Positions 34,545-42,079 of a stretch of DNA of 64,000 nt are shown in pieces. The position numbers and the translations under genes are program-made. The notes beneath the pieces are model-generated. The model saw only the letters and a program-made list of their open reading frames with translations, was not told the DNA's origin and did no database searches. The stretch is from Methylobacterium terricola (GTDB lineage Bacteria > Pseudomonadota > Alphaproteobacteria > Rhizobiales > Beijerinckiaceae): contig NZ_VDDA01000005.1 of assembly GCF_006151805.1 (NCBI RefSeq), positions 310,001 to 374,000 of the forward strand, written 5' to 3'. Positions within the stretch are counted from its first letter, which is position 1. Each line of letters begins with the position of its first letter.

Positions 34545-36017
34545 TCAGGCGGCGCGGGCGGCCTTCGACTCGCGGTCGAGGTCGTAGCTGCCCAGCATGC
34601 CGCTCACGAGGGCGCCCGCCGCCGCCCAGTCGTAGGTGCGGAACGAGTGCCCCTTGGTGACGAAGGTCGCCCCGGCGTAGAACATCTCGTATTGCTGATG
34701 GCGGGAGGCGAATTCCGAGCCGACCGCGTCCCAGGCGAGCTTGTAGAACTTGACCCGGTCTTCGGCGTTCGCCGCCGGCGATTGCTGCGTCTTCTCGATC
34801 AGGGCGGCGATGTCGGGGTTGGCGAAGTCCGCGGCCGAAGAGGGCAACATGATGAGGCCGCCGCCGGCCAGCTCGCGCAAGGTGTTGAGGATCTTCGGGT
34901 AGAGTTGCTGGGTAAGGGTCTGCGCCGCGTAGAGGGTGTGGCGGTCGGGGACGAAGTAGCGGCCCCTCTGCGTGCCCTTGGCCTCCATCGCGGCCACGAG
35001 GGCGTCGATCATGCCGCCCTCGGCGGCGAGCTGGCCCAGGGTCTCGCGGACCTGCGGGAAGGTAATGATGCCGTTCATCTCGGCGGTGCGATGGGCGAGC
35101 CCGATGAGGAAGCGCACCTTCACCGCCAAGCGGATCATCGCCTGGTAGTTCTGGTAAACGTGGGCCGGCGTCGCGTGGAACTGCTTCTGACACATCGCGA
35201 TGTTCTTGTACACGAACACCCGGTCCCAGGGCACCTTGACGTCGTCGAAGTACAGGACTGCGTCATTCTCGTCGAAGCGGCTCGACAGCGGGTTGTCGAA
35301 GACGTGGGCTGCGGCCGCCTCGTAGGACTTGCGCGACAGGATCTTCAGCCCGGGCGTGTCCATCGGGATGGCGAAGGACAAGGCGTAGGGCTCGTCTCCG
35401 GGCTGAAGCGGCTGGATGCAGGTGACCAGCACCTCGTTGGCCATGATGCCGCCGGTGGCGAGCATCTTGGCGCCGCGCACCGTGATGCCGGCGGCATCCT
35501 CATCGACCACGCCCGCGGTCAGGAAGGCGTCCTTCTGCTGCGCGGCGCTCTTCGAGCGGTCGGCCTGCGGGTTGATGATGACGTAGGTGAGGTAAAGGTC
35601 GTTGTCGCGGGCATAGCGGTAATAGTCGGCCAGCGCCCCGGCTCGGTCGCGGTCGTATTCCTCGAACACCTCAAGCCCCATGAACATCCCGGCGATGCAG
35701 GAGGCGACGTGGTCCGGGGCGCGGCCGAGGAAGCCGGCATGCAGGCCGGTCCAGGCCTCGAGGCCCTGCCGGCGGGCGACGAGGTCGCCGTAGCTCTCCG
35801 GCAATTGCCAGATGCGGTTGGCGCGCCCGCCCTCCGGCGTGACGAAGCTCATCAAGTCGGCCCGCACGGGATCGCTGGCGAAGTCGAACATTCGGCCGAC
35901 TGACGCGATGGTGCGGGCGAAGGCCGGGTGACGGGTGGCGTCCTCCACCCGCTGGCCGTCGATGTAGAGGGCCCGCCGGTCCTTCAGCGAGGCGATGTGC
36001 TGGCTTCCGGTCTTCAT
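34545..36017 (-). CDS. HpaB-like FADH2-dependent aromatic monooxygenase, large component
   Basis: 490 residues of the 4-hydroxyphenylacetate 3-hydroxylase family, which uses FADH2 from a separate reductase to ortho-hydroxylate phenols. Family marks: SLKDRRALYIDGQRVED at the N-terminus, LYLTYVIINPQADRSKSA, the FAD-binding stretch LSSRFDENDAVLYFDDVKVP and TFPQVRETLGQLAAEGGMID. ATG 36017 is preceded by a strong GGAAGGAA. The reductase gene lies upstream, separated by a leader containing a 15-nt tandem repeat. Substrate unknown. Confidence 0.9.
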   Translation of the reverse strand: MKTGSQHIASLKDRRALYIDGQRVEDATRHPAFARTIASVGRMFDFASDPVRADLMSFVTPEGGRANRIWQLPESYGDLVARRQGLEAWTGLHAGFLGRAPDHVASCIAGMFMGLEVFEEYDRDRAGALADYYRYARDNDLYLTYVIINPQADRSKSAAQQKDAFLTAGVVDEDAAGITVRGAKMLATGGIMANEVLVTCIQPLQPGDEPYALSFAIPMDTPGLKILSRKSYEAAAAHVFDNPLSSRFDENDAVLYFDDVKVPWDRVFVYKNIAMCQKQFHATPAHVYQNYQAMIRLAVKVRFLIGLAHRTAEMNGIITFPQVRETLGQLAAEGGMIDALVAAMEAKGTQRGRYFVPDRHTLYAAQTLTQQLYPKILNTLRELAGGGLIMLPSSAADFANPDIAALIEKTQQSPAANAEDRVKFYKLAWDAVGSEFASRHQQYEMFYAGATFVTKGHSFRTYDWAAAGALVSGMLGSYDLDRESKAARAA

Positions 36018-36067
36018 GATGGTTTCCTTCCCGGAACGGTGAGCCGGAGCGTTGCCGCTTCGGTGGC

Positions 36068-36142
36068 AGACTTGGCGAGGAAAGACTTGGCGAAGAAAGA
36101 CCTGGTGAAGAAGGACTTGGTAAAGAAGGGCTTGGCGTCCGA
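36068..36142 (-). repeat. 15-nt degenerate tandem repeat in the leader of the HpaB-like gene
   Basis: Five consecutive 15-nt units (plus-strand type agacttggcgaagaa) fill half of the 149-nt spacer between the reductase and monooxygenase genes. Units differ at 1-5 positions. On the minus strand, i.e. in the mRNA, they give repeated TTCTTC tracts, ending about 50 nt before the start codon. No plausible gene covers them. Confidence 0.85.
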
Positions 36143-36166
36143 GACGGGGCCGGGCTGCCGGCCCGA

Positions 36167-36688
36167 TCAGTAATGGATCGGCAGGGGCCACTCGGGCGCA
36201 CGGTCGTTGCCCGTACAGACGCCATGATAGCGGCCGCGGAAGAACACGAGCGGCAGGTCGTCGCCGCAGGCCGTGAAGCGCACGACGCGGCCGAGGAAGA
36301 TCTCATGGTCGCCACCGTCGTGGCGGGCGAAGGGCTCGCACTCGAAATGCGCCAGCGCCCCGGTGAGAAGCGGCGCCTCGGCATGGCCGATCGTGTGCTC
36401 GACCGCGCTCCACTTGTCGCTCAACGAGCGGGCGAACTGGTTCGACAGTGTTTCCTGTGTCCGGCTGAGGATATTGACGGCGTAGCCCGCCGCCTCCCGC
36501 ATCGACGGCAGGCTGCGCGCCCGGCGATCGACGCTGAACAGGATCAGCGGCGGATCGAGCGAGACCGAGTTGAACGAACTCATGGTGAGCCCGATCGCCT
36601 CGCCGCCGCCACCGCGCGCCGTGATGACGGCGACGCCGGTGGCGAATTGCGACAAGGCCGATCGGAATGCGCGCTGATCGAAGGCCAT
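36167..36688 (-). CDS. HpaC-like flavin reductase
   Basis: 173 residues of the flavin-reductase-like FMN-binding family: RSALSQFATGVAVITARG at the N-terminus, AIGLTMSSFNSVSLDPPLILFSV (flavin site), and SDKWSAVEHTIGHAEAPLLTGA, followed by the C-terminal HEIFLGRVVRF with the conserved His-Glu. Supplies reduced flavin to the HpaB-like oxygenase encoded next. Its start codon is 17 nt from a perfect 21-bp palindrome that likely controls the pair. Confidence 0.9.
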   Translation of the reverse strand: MAFDQRAFRSALSQFATGVAVITARGGGGEAIGLTMSSFNSVSLDPPLILFSVDRRARSLPSMREAAGYAVNILSRTQETLSNQFARSLSDKWSAVEHTIGHAEAPLLTGALAHFECEPFARHDGGDHEIFLGRVVRFTACGDDLPLVFFRGRYHGVCTGNDRAPEWPLPIHY

Positions 36689-36704
36689 CGCCCGTCTCCA
36701 CGAG

Positions 36705-36725
36705 ATAGCTTTGATACAAAGCTAT
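36705..36725. promoter_or_regulatory. 21-bp perfect palindromic operator upstream of the flavin reductase
   Basis: ATAGCTTTG-ATA-CAAAGCTAT: 9-bp perfect arms around 3 nt, AT-rich against GC-rich surroundings, ending 17 nt before the reductase start. Size and symmetry fit a MarR-dimer site; a MarR-family gene lies 100 nt upstream on the same strand. A good candidate for substrate-responsive repression of the reductase/monooxygenase genes. Confidence 0.75.
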
Positions 36726-36824
36726 ATCCGGAAGTCAGGCAAGCCCGTTCTTTCGGCTGATGCCGCCCAAGGATTGGGCGCGGCGTCCATGGGCCGGTGC
36801 ATCGACCCACGCGGGCGGTCGCCG

Positions 36825-37364
36825 CTATTCGGTGGTCGGGCCCGCGGTCATGCCTTGGTCGGCCAGCGCCTCCAGAAGCGCGGTGGCGTTGTCCCCGCAC
36901 GAGACCAGACGACCCATCAGGCCGGCGAGGATCCGGAACTCCTCGGCGCTCAGGCAGCCGAACAGGGCATCGTTGACGGGGGCCAGGACCGGGCGCAGAC
37001 CGGCGAGGCGGCGGCGCCCCTCGTCGGCAACACTGAGCAGCACCCGGCGCCGGTCGCGCTCATGCCGTCGCTTCGCCACCAGCCCCTCGGTGACGAGCTT
37101 GTTGACCTCGATGGTGACGAAGGCGCCCGACAGGTGCAGGTGCTCGGCGAGCTGGCTGACCCCGACCCCCTCATCCCCTTCCAGATGGGCGATCGAGATC
37201 AGCGTCGTGTAGGCGATGCCGGACAGGCCGATCTGCGATCCGAACCCGGCTCGGCACTGCGCCACGCGGGCGCTGAAGGCGAGGAAGTTCTGGATGAACG
37301 CTCGAAACTCGATGTCGTTCTGGCCCGGCATCAATTCGGGCTTGGAGACGGTGTATGCGGACAC
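36825..37364 (-). CDS. MarR-family transcriptional regulator
   Basis: 179 residues from GTG 37364, which has GAGGAG 5 nt upstream; a longer frame to 37424 lacks this. Winged helix visible as VSQLAEHLHLSGAFVTIEVNKL followed by the wing VAKRRHERDRRRVLLSV. MarR proteins of aromatic clusters (HpaR-like) release DNA on binding the substrate. Probable repressor at the palindromes 36705-36725 and perhaps 37539-37558. Divergent from the CitE-like gene. Confidence 0.88.
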   Translation of the reverse strand: MSAYTVSKPELMPGQNDIEFRAFIQNFLAFSARVAQCRAGFGSQIGLSGIAYTTLISIAHLEGDEGVGVSQLAEHLHLSGAFVTIEVNKLVTEGLVAKRRHERDRRRVLLSVADEGRRRLAGLRPVLAPVNDALFGCLSAEEFRILAGLMGRLVSCGDNATALLEALADQGMTAGPTTE

Positions 37365-37538
37365 GAAGGCTCCTCGGCGTAGCGTCGCCGGGCTTGAGGT
37401 CGTGCCAACCTCCAGGCCTGTCAATCACCGCGGGGTCGGGGCGGGCATCGCCGCAGCGCAACGGCCCTGCGCCGCGTCCATGGCATTGGCCAGTCTCCGC
37501 GCACGGGTTTAGAGACGAGTGCTCCGTCCGCATGAACC

Positions 37539-37558
37539 GATGGCACCCGGGTGCCATC
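37539..37558. promoter_or_regulatory. 20-bp perfect palindrome upstream of the CitE-like gene
   Basis: GATGGCACCCGGGTGCCATC, perfectly self-complementary, lies in the divergent region between the MarR gene and the CitE-like gene, about 70 nt before the latter. Candidate operator. It resembles a sigma-54 element only superficially, as the GG-to-GC spacing is one base short. Confidence 0.5.
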
Positions 37559-37628
37559 ATCCGCTCGTGTGCCGGGATCCGTCCCGCGACCGGCCTCGGC
37601 CAGGGCGCACCGTCATGGAGGCTCGCCG

Positions 37629-38525
37629 ATGCCGCGACCGATTGCAGCCCGCAGGACTTGGATCTTTGCTGGGGGCGCCGACGAAGCCGCCCTGCACCGT
37701 GCGGCTGAAGCCCGCCCGGACGTTCTGATCCAGGACCTCGAGGACTTCACGCCGCCGCAGCTCAAGCTCCAGGCCCGCCTGCTGTGCCGCCCGACAGCCG
37801 ACCTGTGCCGCAGGAGCGGCGTGATCCCGGCGGTGCGCATCAATCCGCTCGAACATGTCGGGCACGAGGACCTCGCGGCCGCGCTGCAGGCCGGAACAGG
37901 GGTGATCCTGCTGGCCAAGACGGCCGGTCCCGAGCAGGTCGCGGCCCTCGACCGGGCGATCACCCGGCACGAGCGCGACCTCGGGCTCGCCGTCGGCTCG
38001 ACCGAGATCGTGCCGAACGTCGAGACCGCGGCGGCTTTGGTGCGCATCACCGCTCTCGCCGAGGCCAGCGCGCGGGTCACCGCGATGCTGATGGCGAGCG
38101 AGGACATGGCCGCCGATCTCGGTGTCGGCCGGACCTCGGGATCCGAGGAGCTGGCCTATGCCCGGTCGAGGTTTCTGTTCGAATGCGTCGCCGCCGGGGT
38201 TCTGGCGATCGACTGCCCCTACACCTTCTCCCGCCACGACGACATCGACCGCGACCTCGACTTCGCGATTGCCCGCGGGTTCAAGGCGAAGGCGTTGGTC
38301 GATCCCGCTCAGGTCGCCCACGTCAACGCCCGGCTGACCCCCTCCGATGAGCAGATCAAGGCCGCCCGGCGCTTGATCTCGGTGTTCGAGCAGGCTCGAG
38401 CCGAGGGCCGCACTCCAGCGGAGCTCGACGGCCATCGCATCGAGGTGCCGTCCTACAAGGCGGCCCTCCGGCTGCTCGAGAGGGCCGCTGTGCTGGGCGT
38501 GGGGGTACCCGCTTCCGGGTCATAG
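37629..38525 (+). CDS. CitE/HpcH-HpaI-family lyase
   Basis: 298 residues with the TIM-barrel pattern of citrate-lyase-beta/malyl-CoA-lyase-like enzymes: FAGGADEAALHRAAEARPDVLIQDLEDF (segment), RINPLEH, and the metal-binding Glu in IVPNVETAAALV, then AMLMASEDMAADLG with a further acid. ATG 37629 is preceded by GGAGG at 7 nt. Cleaves or forms C-C bonds in a hydroxyacid or its CoA ester. Divergent from the MarR gene, so a late step of the same pathway as the HpaB-like oxygenase is plausible. Confidence 0.82.
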   Translation: MPRPIAARRTWIFAGGADEAALHRAAEARPDVLIQDLEDFTPPQLKLQARLLCRPTADLCRRSGVIPAVRINPLEHVGHEDLAAALQAGTGVILLAKTAGPEQVAALDRAITRHERDLGLAVGSTEIVPNVETAAALVRITALAEASARVTAMLMASEDMAADLGVGRTSGSEELAYARSRFLFECVAAGVLAIDCPYTFSRHDDIDRDLDFAIARGFKAKALVDPAQVAHVNARLTPSDEQIKAARRLISVFEQARAEGRTPAELDGHRIEVPSYKAALRLLERAAVLGVGVPASGS

Positions 38526-39445
38526 CGGCTTGCCCCGCCCCCTGCTGCGAGCCGCGCGGGCCTCATGCGGCCCGTGCCTCATGGCTTTGGTGTGTAATTT
38601 CACAGCGATTCTGCTGAAAAGAGATCGGATCCTAGTGCATTAACAATATTTATATAATAATATTTACTGCCTATATTATATAATATTTTATCGGTACGGT
38701 ATGATATGAATATATTGCAAGACCTACTCGGTCGCAGGCATTGTCATTGCGTGGACAGGTGTAGGGTGCAGCAAGATTGGTGACGCCGAAAAGTCCGCCG
38801 TCTCGTGGTCAGCAGACATCGAAGCTACGTGACGGCGGAATTTTAGAGCTGGCGCATAGCGGAATTCAAGCAACGGCAGACGGTCGTAGCGACCATTCGA
38901 GGATACGACCGAACTTCCGTTTCATGAAAACTGGCCGCTGCGTTCACGTGGTGCGCGCGATTCGCCGGCCGGTGCGCCTGTCGAGCGCTGGGGCAAACCG
39001 GATCTCACCGGTTTCGCCGCCCATATCGAGCGACCGGGTCACGGCGTCGAGCCGCCAAGCCGCTGAGGTCCCGAAGCGGGGCGAAGCCATCCGCCCCGGG
39101 ATACCGCCGCCGCGGCGGGCCAGGCCCAAGACGCGCGCACGACTTGGTCCTTGGTCCGCATCCGGGCCTCCAGGACTCGTCAACCCTGCGACCGGTGCCG
39201 GCTGACGACCCGCCGCGGCGGGGCCACGAAGCCCTCCCGGCATCACGTCGCCCGCTCCGGCCAGGCGTCTGATCGTTGCCACGGCGCAGGGCCATACCGG
39301 GCTGTCTCCGGGCGTCCCGCCCGGTGATCGCGCTATTAGTTTACAAAATCGATCGAATAAAATACCAAGCCGGCACGACGGGGCTGTACCCGGCGCGCCG
39401 CGGTCGCATCGGTCGCCGGACGCCGCGTATGCGAGGCGAGCATTC
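38526..39445. other. Long non-coding stretch with an AT-rich island
   Basis: 920 nt without a gene I can support. From about 38580 to 38720 the composition flips to roughly three quarters A+T, with runs such as atatttatataataatattt followed after a few bases by a near-repeat ctatattatataatatttta. The rest (38721-39320) is ordinary GC and holds only short open frames without codon bias or family signal. A second AT-rich patch at 39333-39367 is probably the promoter of the sulfonate operon. Confidence 0.6.
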
Positions 39446-40306
39446 ATGGCGGTCGAACTCTCCACCAAGGTGCCCCAGGCAGTGTCGGGCGCACTGCACG
39501 AGGCACCGCGCAAGGCGGACCGAAGGCGCTGGAGCGAGCGCGAGCTGATCGTCCTGTCCTGGCTCGCCCCGCTCCTGTTCGCGCTGGCCTGGGAGGCCCT
39601 ATGCCGGTTCGGCGGCGTGAACCCGCAGGTCATGCCGGCCCCGAGCGCGGTGCTCGCCACCGCCTGGACGCTCGTCGCCGACGGCTCGCTGTTCGTGCAT
39701 CTCGGCTACAGCCTGCTGCGCGCCGCGACCGGCTTCCTCATCGGCGGCGGCATCGGCTTCGGGCTCGGCCTGATCGTCGGCTTCTCGCGCCTCGCCGAGG
39801 CGCTGCTCGACCGCTCGATCCAGATGATCCGGGCGATCCCGTTTCTCGCGCTCCTGCCGCTCGTCATCGTGTGGTTCGGCGTCGACGAGGCCGGCAAGAT
39901 CTTCCTCGTCTCGCTCGGCGTACTGTTCCCGATCTACATCAACACCGTGCTCGGCATCCGCCAGGTCGATCCGAAGCTCCTCGAGGTCGCGAAGGTCACA
40001 GGGCTCAGCCTGCGCGGGCGCATCGCCAAGATCATCCTGCCCGGCGCGATGCCGTCGATCCTGACCGGGGTGCGCTACGCGCTCGCCGTCGCCTGGCTGG
40101 CGCTCGTCATCGCCGAGACCATCGCCACCACGAAGGGCATCGGCTTCCTGGCGATGGACGCGCGCGAGTTCCTGCAGACCAACGTCATCGTGCTGACCAT
40201 CGTCATCTACGCGGCGATCGGCGTGATCGCCGACGGGATCGCCCGCGCCCTGGAGCGCCGGCTGCTCGCCTGGCACCCGAACTACGCCAAGGAGGAAGGC
40301 CGATGA
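39446..40306 (+). CDS. ssuC: Aliphatic-sulfonate-type ABC permease (SsuC)
   Basis: 286 residues with about six membrane helices and the family loop LEVAKVTGLSLRGRIAKIILPGAMPSIL (EAA motif region). IPFLALLPLVIVWFGVDEAGKIFLV and YINTVLGIRQVDPKLL are typical of SsuC. First gene of a sulfonate operon; stop overlaps the ATPase start by 4 nt. Gene symbol reflects closest family; taurine or another organosulfonate is equally possible. Confidence 0.88.
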   Translation: MAVELSTKVPQAVSGALHEAPRKADRRRWSERELIVLSWLAPLLFALAWEALCRFGGVNPQVMPAPSAVLATAWTLVADGSLFVHLGYSLLRAATGFLIGGGIGFGLGLIVGFSRLAEALLDRSIQMIRAIPFLALLPLVIVWFGVDEAGKIFLVSLGVLFPIYINTVLGIRQVDPKLLEVAKVTGLSLRGRIAKIILPGAMPSILTGVRYALAVAWLALVIAETIATTKGIGFLAMDAREFLQTNVIVLTIVIYAAIGVIADGIARALERRLLAWHPNYAKEEGR

Positions 40307-40998
40307 GCGCCGCCGTCACCGTCCGGGCCTTGCGCCGCCGCTACGGCGAGCGGGTCGTGATCGACGGCCTGGACCTGCGGATCGAGACCGGCGAGTTCGT
40401 CGCCATGCTGGGCGAGAGCGGCTGCGGCAAGACCACCCTCCTGCGGGCGCTCGCCGGTCTCGACCCGGTCGATGGGGGGCGGATCGACGGCCCGGCCCAG
40501 CCGTCGGTGGTGTTCCAGGAGCACCGGCTGCTACCCTGGGCCCCGCTCTGGCAGAACGTCGCCCTCGGGATCGAGACGCCGGAGGCGAAGCTCCAGGCGG
40601 TCGCGGCCCTGCGCGAGGTGGGGCTGGCCGGACGCGAGGGCGACTGGCCGCGCAACCTCTCGGGCGGGCAGTCCCAGCGGGTGGCGCTCGCCCGCGCCCT
40701 GGTGCGCGAGCCGCGGCTCCTGCTCCTCGACGAGCCCTTCGCCGCCCTCGACGCGCTCACCCGCATCAAGATGCACGGGCTGATCAAGGACCTGGTGGCC
40801 CGCCACCGTCCCGGCGTCCTCCTCGTCACCCACGACGTCGACGAGGCCATCGCCATCGCCGACCGCATCCTGGTGATGCGCGCCGGCCGGATCGCCGCCT
40901 CCTACGACGTCGCGGCCGAAACGGAAGCGGGACCGGCGCCCTTGCGCGGCAAGCTCCTCGGCGAGCTCGGCGTCACGCTCCATCACCGCGCCGCCTGA
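40303..40998 (+). CDS. ssuB: Aliphatic-sulfonate-type ABC ATPase (SsuB)
   Basis: 231 residues, Walker A GESGCGKTTLL near residue 37, Q-loop VVFQEHRLLPWAPLW, signature LSGGQSQRVALARALV, Walker B LLLLDEPFAALDALT; all match SsuB. ATG 40303 has AAGGAGGAAGG just upstream and overlaps the permease stop. Followed after 26 nt by the binding-protein gene. Confidence 0.9.
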   Translation: MSAAVTVRALRRRYGERVVIDGLDLRIETGEFVAMLGESGCGKTTLLRALAGLDPVDGGRIDGPAQPSVVFQEHRLLPWAPLWQNVALGIETPEAKLQAVAALREVGLAGREGDWPRNLSGGQSQRVALARALVREPRLLLLDEPFAALDALTRIKMHGLIKDLVARHRPGVLLVTHDVDEAIAIADRILVMRAGRIAASYDVAAETEAGPAPLRGKLLGELGVTLHHRAA

Positions 40999-41024
40999 TC
41001 CCCGAACCCACAGGACTTCTCGTC

Positions 41025-42044
41025 ATGACCCGCTCGGACGTTCCCGCTCTCGACCGGCGCCGCCTCATCCAGGGTGCCGGCTTGGCGCTCGGCGCCGCCG
41101 CCACCGGGCTTGCCGCCTCCCCGGGCCGGGCGCAGAGCGCCGGCACCACGGGAACCCGCAACACCGACACCGTCCGCCTCGGCTGGGGGCGCGGGGGCCT
41201 GCCGCTGATCGCCCGCGAGCGCGGGGAGTTCGAGAAGGGCCTTGCCGACCAGGGCATCACGGTGAAGTGGGTCGGGCCGTTCCCCAACCACGCGCCCTCG
41301 CTGCAGGCCGTGGTCGGCGGCAGCGCCGATTTCGGATTCTGGGGCAGCACCACCCCGGCGCTCGCCGCCATCATCGCCGGCTCGCCCCTCGTCTTCACAA
41401 ACTACAACGTCTACTCGCCGCGCTCGACCGCGATCATCGTCAAGAAAAATTCCGGCATCGACTCGGTCAAGGATCTCGCCGGCAAGAAGGTCGCGGTGAA
41501 CCGCTCGGGGCTCGGCGAGTTCCTGCTGGTCGCGGCGCTGGAGAAGCACGGTGTCGACCGCAAGACGGTCGAGTTCGTGTACCTCAACCCGCCGGACGCC
41601 TCGCCGGCCTTCGGCCAGGGCCGGGTCGATGCCTGGTCGATGTGGACGCCCGCAGTCGACATCGCCCGCGACCTCTACGACGCCAAGGACATCTTCTTCG
41701 AGGGCACCGACCTCGATTTCCTGATCGACTACTCGTCCCTGGTCACCTTGCGCGACTTCACCACCAAGAATTCCGCCCTCGTGCGCGCGGTGATCGACGC
41801 CTATGCCCGCGAGGGACGATGGATCAGCGACCACCCGGTCGAGGCCGAGACCATCGCCCAGAAGGAGGGCAAGTACGGCGACGCCGTGCGCGACCACCTC
41901 GCCGGGCTCAAGCGCCAGAACCGCTTCTACGAGGCCGACGACGCCGCCTTCCTCGCCGGCTTCCAGAAGGCGGCCGACTGGCTCGCCGACCGGGCGATCC
42001 TGCCGAAGCGGGTCAAGGTCGCCGACCATTCCGTGCGGGTCTGA
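41025..42044 (+). CDS. ssuA: Sulfonate ABC binding protein (SsuA-like, Tat signal)
   Basis: 339 residues with a twin-Arg signal (LDRRRLIQGAGLALGAAATG) and the SsuA-type mature chain: VRLGWGRGGLPLIARERGEFEKG, VVGGSADFGFWGSTTPALAA, VAVNRSGLGEFLLVAALEKHG. Delivers the sulfonate to SsuBC. It is followed by a flavin monooxygenase gene 35 nt later, the usual ssu-like link between uptake and desulfonation. Confidence 0.88.
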   Translation: MTRSDVPALDRRRLIQGAGLALGAAATGLAASPGRAQSAGTTGTRNTDTVRLGWGRGGLPLIARERGEFEKGLADQGITVKWVGPFPNHAPSLQAVVGGSADFGFWGSTTPALAAIIAGSPLVFTNYNVYSPRSTAIIVKKNSGIDSVKDLAGKKVAVNRSGLGEFLLVAALEKHGVDRKTVEFVYLNPPDASPAFGQGRVDAWSMWTPAVDIARDLYDAKDIFFEGTDLDFLIDYSSLVTLRDFTTKNSALVRAVIDAYAREGRWISDHPVEAETIAQKEGKYGDAVRDHLAGLKRQNRFYEADDAAFLAGFQKAADWLADRAILPKRVKVADHSVRV

Positions 42045-42079
42045 CGTACCCCTTTCCTCTCCCCGCCCGGAGCACGCCC

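Noticed and set aside
37541..37556. TGGCAC...TGCC before the CitE-like gene as a sigma-54 promoter
   Set aside because: The GG and GC dinucleotides are one base too close, the -12 element lacks TTGC, and the sequence is explained by the perfect palindrome.
38777..39205. Open frame of 142 codons in the non-coding stretch downstream of the AT-rich island
   Set aside because: No similarity, no ribosome-binding site, no codon-position GC bias visible and an atypical residue mix; probably non-coding.
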